Positions 63,503-64,000 of a stretch of DNA of 64,000 bases are shown here, one piece after another (position 1 is the first letter of the stretch; each line of letters begins with the position of its first letter). Origin of the DNA: Luminiphilus sp051201685. Lineage in GTDB: Bacteria; Pseudomonadota; Gammaproteobacteria; Pseudomonadales; Halieaceae. The translations under genes were made by a program, and so were the position numbers. The notes under the pieces were generated by a model, which saw only the letters and a program-made list of their open reading frames with translations, had not been told where the DNA came from and searched no databases. The stretch is taken from assembly GCF_051201685.1 (NCBI RefSeq), contig NZ_CP179213.1, forward strand, positions 186,001-250,000, read 5' to 3'.

Positions 63503-64000
63503 ATGCCAAATTACTGTGACTTGGGGGCGTTAGAGGGCTTTACCTGTGGCCAAGCTAGTGATCCCTTGGGTAAAACCGGGGTGACGGTGCTGCGCTTTGA
63601 CGCGGGTGCGGTAGCCGCCGTAGATGTTCGCGGTGCGGCACCGGGCACCCGCGAAACAGATCTGCTGAAGCCAGAAAATCTCATCGACAAGGTTCATGCC
63701 ATTGTCTTGTCTGGAGGCAGCGTTTGGGGTCTGGATGCCATGAGCGGTGTTGTTCAGGTACTTGAAGAGAATGACGTTGGCTTTGATACCGGCATCGCAA
63801 AAGTGCCTATCGTGACAGGGGCCGTACTGTTTGACCTCGGTGTGGGTAGTGCGAGCGCTCGTCCCGACATGCTAATGGGTCGAAAAGCGGCAGAGGCGGC
63901 TACCGCGCGGCGTATTGAAACAGGCGCTGTGGGGGCTGGATGCGGGGCTACGTTGGGGAAAATATATGGCCGCGAATACGCCTCAATATCTGGTCTGGGT
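63503..64000 (+). CDS. P1/S58 family peptidase, 3'-truncated by window edge
   Basis: An open frame from the ATG at 63503, with AGAGG upstream, to the window end gives 166 residues. DPLGKTGVTVLRF, AVDVRGAAPGTRETDLL, VHAIVLSGGSVWGLDAMSGV and AVGAGCGATLGKIYG match the DmpA/BapA aminopeptidase family, which self-cleave at a later Ser not yet reached. It follows the CoA transferase on the same strand after 36 nt. Confidence 0.88.
   Translation, partial: MPNYCDLGALEGFTCGQASDPLGKTGVTVLRFDAGAVAAVDVRGAAPGTRETDLLKPENLIDKVHAIVLSGGSVWGLDAMSGVVQVLEENDVGFDTGIAKVPIVTGAVLFDLGVGSASARPDMLMGRKAAEAATARRIETGAVGAGCGATLGKIYGREYASISGLG

Overview
The window reads as a chromosomal segment of a free-living marine gammaproteobacterium. 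The order pilQ-aroK-aroB-gltB-gltD-hemE is the gammaproteobacterial pil/aro/glt arrangement. Gene density, the TonB-dependent receptor, the sulfatase, the DUF3012 and PA3496-type small proteins and the general protein character suggest the OM60/NOR5 (Halieaceae) group or a relative. That placement is inference; no rRNA or tRNA gene is present to test it.

Layout. 1-10867 (+): the 3' part of the type IV pilus secretin gene pilQ, then aroK, aroB, gltB, gltD and hemE, tightly spaced, without the damX-type gene that often separates aroB from gltB. 10942-15561 (-): a serine hydrolase, a TonB-dependent receptor and a TetR regulator, with palindromic operator-like sequence before the receptor. 15806-20226: cysE, a TrmB-like methyltransferase, a hexapeptide acyltransferase, srkA, comF and a DUF3094 protein. 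20227-27432 is looser and more accessory: a methyltransferase with a zinc ribbon, small membrane proteins, a DUF805 protein, the madLM malonate transporter without malonate decarboxylase genes, a sulfotransferase, a cupin, and a membrane protein paired with a winged-helix regulator.

27770-29999 (+) is tdh-kbl, converting threonine to glycine. 30193-34412 holds a duplicated-domain lipoprotein, a perfect heptanucleotide tandem array, and divergent puuB/puuA-type putrescine catabolic genes, puuA being followed by an unrecognised membrane protein. 34518-35587 (-) has a PA3496-type protein and a second shikimate-kinase-like gene, with a long hairpin and U-tract between them. 35857-42087 (-) is a complete moxR-DUF58-DUF4381-batA-batB-batD operon with overlapping genes.

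42214-64000 is mostly single metabolic genes: HNH nuclease, FAH-family hydrolase, an NRAMP-like transporter lacking the canonical metal motif, a DM13 protein divergent from a sulfatase, threonine dehydratase-like, TPMT-like and aminotransferase genes, an Atm1-type exporter overlapping an ABC-F ATPase, gamma-carbonic anhydrase-like, MFS, YaiI, crotonase, ene-reductase, PQQ-type sugar dehydrogenase, a TPR-aspartyl hydroxylase, a PagL-like protein, a CaiB-type CoA transferase, and the 5' part of a P1 peptidase.

No CRISPR array, tRNA, rRNA, prophage or insertion sequence was seen. The strongest non-coding signals are the TAAGCCC array (30605-30667), the approximately 91-nt hairpin with U-tract (34868-34966), and three palindromes in promoter regions (14884-14902, 45575-45597, 60031-60051).
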